From contig JAICKT010000120.1 of the NCBI GenBank assembly GCA_025927795.1, positions 1 to 11,367 of the forward strand: a stretch of DNA of 11,367 nt, given 5' to 3'. This DNA comes from Parafilimonas sp. (lineage in GTDB: Bacteria; Bacteroidota; Bacteroidia; Chitinophagales; Chitinophagaceae). The position numbers and the translations under genes were made by a program. Positions 7,924 through 11,367 of this stretch are shown piece by piece. Below the pieces are notes generated by a model. It ran no database searches. It saw only the letters and a list, made by a program, of their open reading frames with translations, and was not told the DNA's origin. Position 1 is the first letter of the stretch, and each line of letters begins with the position of its first letter.

Positions 7924-9891
7924 TTACTCTTTTTTCAACCTCACCAAAAAACCACCATTAGGTGCAAGATGTATTTGTAAATTATCATTAGCAGTAAATG
8001 TTTTTTCTTCAATGGTATAATCCATCGCATTTCTATCAGCATTAATTCCGTCTTTACAAATTGTGGCTGTATAATTTCCATCATTCAAAAAATTAAGATT
8101 GATATTTACATTTCTTGCTGATGAATCAGTCATGGCACCAATATACCAATCGTTATTTTTTCTTCTTGCAGTAATGATGTAGTTGCCAACTTTTGCGTCA
8201 AGAATAATTGTTGTATCCCAACCTGCAGGAATGCTGCCAAGTAATTCCATAAACTTTGGTTCAAGATAACCTTGCGATGGATTGCCTGAAAATATTGGCA
8301 ACGGATCATCGTACACAACAAACATAGCAAGTTGCTGGCAACGTGTTGTTTGGCTCATTACTTTACCCCAGATTGGTTTGAATTGTTTTGATGTTGCATT
8401 ATCTAACAAGCCCGGTTCATAATCTAACGGACCTGCAAGCATACGTGTAAACGGGATAATGCAATTGTGCGACGCTGTTACCTTATCACTCCATGCATTG
8501 TATTCACTACCTAAAACGCCTTCACGTGTGATGTTGTTTGGGTACGTACGATTAAAACCTTTTGGCGGGTAAGCGCCATGAAACATAATCATCAAATGCG
8601 CTTTAGCACATGCTTCTGCAATGCGTTTATAAAAATTAACTGTGGGCTGATCATCACGATCAATAAAATCAGTCATAATAAAATCAACCCCCCATTTTTG
8701 AAATTGTTTTAATGCACTGTCAAGTTGTTTGTTTAGCGTCATCGAAAGTGTCCACATGCTTATCTTAATGCCTTGCTGTTTTGCATAAGCCGCAATAGAA
8801 TCCATGTTTATGTTGGGATTAATATCAAATAAATTTTTAGTGTTGCTCCAGCCTGCATCCATCATAATTCTGTCAAACCCAAAACGCTTGGCAAAATCAA
8901 TATAATATTTATAAGATGCGGTGTTTACACCTGAACGAAAAGGAACATTAAAAAGATTTATATCAATAATCCATTCATCTGTGCATTTACCGGGATGAAT
9001 CCAGGAAGCATCTTCAATTTTTGTTGGTGTTGCCAAACGATATACCAAATCATTTGCAGGCAGGTCTTTATCTTCTCTTGCGATGAGCAATACTCGCCAT
9101 GGAAAATTACGAGTGCCGTTTGTTCTTGCAATAAAGTCGGCACGTTTACTTACCACCATTTCAGGATAATCACCATCAACCATTTTTTCTTCTGAAGGAT
9201 ACGGCGCAAATGCAGATTGCAATGTATTGGATGATTTGCCGCGTAAAAACATGCCGGGATAATCATCGAGATCAGATTCAGTGATCGCAACTTTAATATC
9301 GTTCGTTGTATTCACCAAAACAGGATTAAACATATAATCGTTGTTTGATAAACTTTCTAATGCATTGTATGAATATAATTCTTCAAAGCTTGTATGATAA
9401 ACATCTGCATCGTCACGTTTATGAATTACGGGTGTCCACGCATGTGGACTATTTGAAAAATTAAATTGCGCAATTTCGTTTTGAACAATAATTGAATCTT
9501 TAAATGACGTTGCGATGCGATAAGCAACTCCATCATTATATGCTCTGAATATTACAGCAAAATTATTTTTGAAGTTTATAGTAAGCTCATTGTAAACATC
9601 AGGAATATTTTTTCTGCTTACCGGAATTTGCGCAACAATAATTTCATTTACACTTTTTGTTTTGTTTGACTTTATTTGAAGATTGCTTGATAATAATATG
9701 CCGCTGTTGAGTTGCATATTAATTAAAGATGAATCAAGAATTTTTTCGTCATCAACAAAAACTGAGTATGTTAGTTGGTTGTTGATTTGAACATAAACTT
9801 TAATTGTTTTATCAGGCGATAATAATTGTAATGATTGGCTGAAAGATTCTATAGCTATACACGAAATTATTAATAGAAAACATGCTTTCAT
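7924..9891 (-). CDS. Glycoside hydrolase family 97, likely retaining alpha-galactosidase-type
   Basis: The 655-aa product has a signal peptide (MKACFLLIISCIAIESFSQS), an N-terminal beta-sandwich (about 20-285), a TIM barrel (about 300-570) and a C-terminal all-beta domain (about 575-655). This is the usual GH97 order and length. Barrel landmarks are RIMMDAGWS (341-349), KISMW (376-380), GVDFIMTDFIDRDDQ (401-415), MIMFHGA (434-440), RTYPNNITREGVLGSEYNAW (448-467) and PLPIFSGNP (530-538). Asp408 in the TDF motif fits the nucleophile of retaining GH97 enzymes (Asp415 in Bacteroides BT1871), and Glu463, 55 residues on, fits its acid/base. This favours alpha-galactosidase-like over SusB-type inverting alpha-glucosidase activity. 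I prefer the ATG at 9891 because the signal peptide starts there; an in-frame ATG at 9927 would add 12 polar residues. No SusC/SusD pair or regulator is adjacent. Confidence 0.95.
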   Translation of the reverse strand: MKACFLLIISCIAIESFSQSLQLLSPDKTIKVYVQINNQLTYSVFVDDEKILDSSLINMQLNSGILLSSNLQIKSNKTKSVNEIIVAQIPVSRKNIPDVYNELTINFKNNFAVIFRAYNDGVAYRIATSFKDSIIVQNEIAQFNFSNSPHAWTPVIHKRDDADVYHTSFEELYSYNALESLSNNDYMFNPVLVNTTNDIKVAITESDLDDYPGMFLRGKSSNTLQSAFAPYPSEEKMVDGDYPEMVVSKRADFIARTNGTRNFPWRVLLIAREDKDLPANDLVYRLATPTKIEDASWIHPGKCTDEWIIDINLFNVPFRSGVNTASYKYYIDFAKRFGFDRIMMDAGWSNTKNLFDINPNINMDSIAAYAKQQGIKISMWTLSMTLNKQLDSALKQFQKWGVDFIMTDFIDRDDQPTVNFYKRIAEACAKAHLMIMFHGAYPPKGFNRTYPNNITREGVLGSEYNAWSDKVTASHNCIIPFTRMLAGPLDYEPGLLDNATSKQFKPIWGKVMSQTTRCQQLAMFVVYDDPLPIFSGNPSQGYLEPKFMELLGSIPAGWDTTIILDAKVGNYIITARRKNNDWYIGAMTDSSARNVNINLNFLNDGNYTATICKDGINADRNAMDYTIEEKTFTANDNLQIHLAPNGGFLVRLKKE

Positions 9892-9934
9892 ATGGAAGTG
9901 CTTCTTGGGAAGATAATTACATTTCATAAATATG

Positions 9935-9974
9935 TTTGTTACTTTCTTTGCCTTGTTGCAAAGAAAGTAACAAA
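9935..9974. repeat. 17-bp perfect inverted repeat (intergenic hairpin)
   Basis: The left arm TTTGTTACTTTCTTTGC (9935-9951) and right arm GCAAAGAAAGTAACAAA (9958-9974) are exact reverse complements around the loop CTTGTT. The element sits between the hydrolase gene upstream and the GH97 gene downstream, 43 bp before the GH97 start used here. No T-run follows on either strand, which weighs against a simple terminator. Similar GTTACTTTCTTTG-type hairpins recur between genes in Bacteroidota genomes as far as I recall, so a dispersed repeat unit is the best reading. If the upstream GH97 start (9927) were used, the hairpin would lie almost on the ribosome site. Confidence 0.85.
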
Positions 9975-10000
9975 AGAAAAATCAAGGACGACATGAACAC

Positions 10001-10040
10001 TCCTTCCGCGCATTCGTCCGCACTAACGCGCCCTCTGCGC
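10001..10040. repeat. GC-rich patch next to the inverted repeat
   Basis: Twenty-seven of these 40 bases are G or C, in a region otherwise clearly AT-rich. It contains several GCGC and CGCG tetramers and near-repeats GCGCATTC (10008-10015) and GCGCTGCATTC (10028-10038). No convincing ORF crosses it. It lies 26 bp from the 17-bp inverted repeat and may be part of the same mobile or dispersed intergenic unit. Confidence 0.4.
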
Positions 10041-10142
10041 TGCATTCTTTACCATTAATTAACTCTTGCTATTTATAGCGAAAATTGGTTTTAATTTTTT
10101 CCCTGGTAATCCTTTAATCTACCCAAATCCCGGTTTTGACAA

Positions 10143-11367
10143 TCATGGTTCAGACATTTTGCTTTTTATTGCTGCAAAATTTATTTGCGTAGAAAGCTTT
10201 TCGAATTCAGGTTGCTGCATCATACGATTTTCATCGCTAAATCCGTTATCAACAGCTTTTAATAAATCATCTTCTGTTGCTTTCGCGTTATTATTTCTTG
10301 CATTAAGAATTGCAGAAAAATACCATGCTTCACTATTGGTTGGGTCATCCATTTTATACAGCGTTACAAAATATTGTGCTGCTTCATTTTGATTATTATT
10401 AATAAGATTATTGCTGATAGAATAAAATGCCAGCGATAAATATGCAACCAAACGCTGGTACATTTCACCTTCGGGCGTATTTGCTTTTGCTTTTGTTTGA
10501 AGATCTTTTATTGTTGCAGTCCAGTAATTCATATCGCCTTGTTGAAATTGTTGCTGGTATTCTGCTTTTTTACTTTGTTCAATGTTGAATAAATTTTGCT
10601 GCTGCTGTTGCTGTTGTTTATACAATGTGTTGTTTGTAACAAACGCATCTTTTTCTTTAAACCAATTTATTTCCTCTGTTAATCCATTAAGCATGTTGAT
10701 AGAAAGCTTGCACTCTTCATCTGCGCGTATAAGATCATTTGTTTTTATAAAATCATTTAATCTTTTTTTACTGCCTGAAATATAACTGTTGATTAATGAA
10801 TTATTCTTTGGGATGAGTTTATTATACATTGCATCAAGTTGCAAACCTTCAAATGCGATATTCATTGTTGATGCAGGCGCCCATTCATGCTTGCCGTTAA
10901 ACAAAATAATGCGGTGTCTTGTTTGAGTTTTATCAAGTTCATTATTCAGAGCAACAAGATCAGTCATATTCATATCACCTTTTCCTGCAATGCCTGTAAA
11001 AGAAAAATTGAAATTACCGGCAGATACTTCATCGGGTAAACCTGCGCTGTTTGCAATAACACTTTTTATTTCGTTGTGATGTAAAGCCACGTAGCTTGCT
11101 ACTTTTGCGCCGCCAGAAAATCCACACGTATAAATTCTGTTTGAATTAAATGTCAACCTGTTCTTTGTATCGGTAAATAAATTGTTCCAGATATTTTCAG
11201 TTGTTTGCCAATCGTTACCATTTTTTGAATTATTACTTCCAATCAATATAAAGCCATATTCATCTGCAAGCGATTTATAATTTTTTAAAGGCAAGGCACC
11301 ATCTGCATGTGGATCAAAAAAATAAATTAATGGCATCGATGACTGCTGAAAGTTTGAAGGGATATAT
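10143..11367 (-). CDS. Alpha/beta-hydrolase with C-terminal helical/TPR-like region (5' truncated)
   Basis: The reading frame stays open through the window edge at 11367, so the true start lies outside. The first in-frame Met at 11336 sits inside the hydrolase core strand PLIYFFDPHADG, which should not be a start. Counting from that Met, the catalytic residues are Ser74 in CGFSGGAKVA, probably Asp121 in GKGDMN, and His150 in FNGKHEW, an esterase/PHB-depolymerase or dienelactone-hydrolase-like layout. Residues about 165-397 are helical and polar, with TPR-like helices near 290-365 (AWYFSAILNARNNNAKATED). A run of seven glutamines (241-247) and a second Q-rich patch (261-266) sit in the linker. 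Relatives of this build are usually secreted in Bacteroidota; the signal peptide is not visible. The substrate is unknown. The gene points the same way as GH97 with a 251-bp gap containing the hairpin element. Confidence 0.82.
   Translation of the reverse strand, partial: YIPSNFQQSSMPLIYFFDPHADGALPLKNYKSLADEYGFILIGSNNSKNGNDWQTTENIWNNLFTDTKNRLTFNSNRIYTCGFSGGAKVASYVALHHNEIKSVIANSAGLPDEVSAGNFNFSFTGIAGKGDMNMTDLVALNNELDKTQTRHRIILFNGKHEWAPASTMNIAFEGLQLDAMYNKLIPKNNSLINSYISGSKKRLNDFIKTNDLIRADEECKLSINMLNGLTEEINWFKEKDAFVTNNTLYKQQQQQQQNLFNIEQSKKAEYQQQFQQGDMNYWTATIKDLQTKAKANTPEGEMYQRLVAYLSLAFYSISNNLINNNQNEAAQYFVTLYKMDDPTNSEAWYFSAILNARNNNAKATEDDLLKAVDNGFSDENRMMQQPEFEKLSTQINFAAIKSKMSEP

Noticed and set aside
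9892..9927. Upstream in-frame ATG for the GH97 gene
   Set aside because: It would put 12 polar residues before an already complete signal peptide. It is not excluded, only less likely.
10066..10085. Short palindrome GCTATTTATAGC near the 3' end of the hydrolase gene
   Set aside because: The stem is only 4-5 bp with a tiny loop and no T-run after it on the minus strand, so a terminator call is not supported.

Overview
The window comes from an AT-rich Bacteroidota genome, most likely a member of the Chitinophagaceae or a near relative. This rests on the gene families: a GH97 (SusB-type) glycosidase, a secreted tricorn-type S41 peptidase, a rhomboid protease of a type I remember from this phylum, and a SusC-like TonB-plug motif. 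Shine-Dalgarno sequences are weak or absent, and one promoter candidate resembles the Bacteroidota TTTG / TAnnTTTG pattern. I saw no rRNA, tRNA, CRISPR array, insertion sequence, integrase or prophage gene.

Layout: bases 1-318 (+) are the 3' end of a sensor histidine kinase. Three minus-strand genes follow: a small secreted OB-fold protein (408-788), a seven- to ten-pass rhomboid protease carrying an extra periplasmic domain (911-2740), and a large secreted tricorn/S41 peptidase (2868-6149). A perfect 13-bp hairpin lies between the last two. A 265-bp divergent gap leads to two plus-strand genes: a two-TM DUF4231/SLATT-like membrane protein (6415-6933) and an MBL-fold phosphodiesterase-like hydrolase (7037-7861). 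The rest is minus-strand: a GH97 glycosidase (7924-9891) and, upstream of it, the 3' part of an alpha/beta-hydrolase with a C-terminal helical/TPR-like region (10143 to the window edge). These two are separated by a 17-bp perfect inverted repeat and a GC-rich patch that looks like a dispersed intergenic element.

Most minus-strand products carry export signals or membrane segments and suit a cell-envelope, polymer-degrading lifestyle (protease, glycosidase, esterase-like hydrolase). I see no pathway that ties them together, and the gaps of 122-251 bp argue against one tight operon. The most unusual item is the rhomboid protease, which carries a stretch very like the TonB-dependent receptor (SusC/RagA) plug signature in what should be its periplasmic loop. 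Second are the intergenic inverted repeat with its GC-rich patch, and the SLATT-like/MBL gene pair. I found no clearly new multi-gene system.
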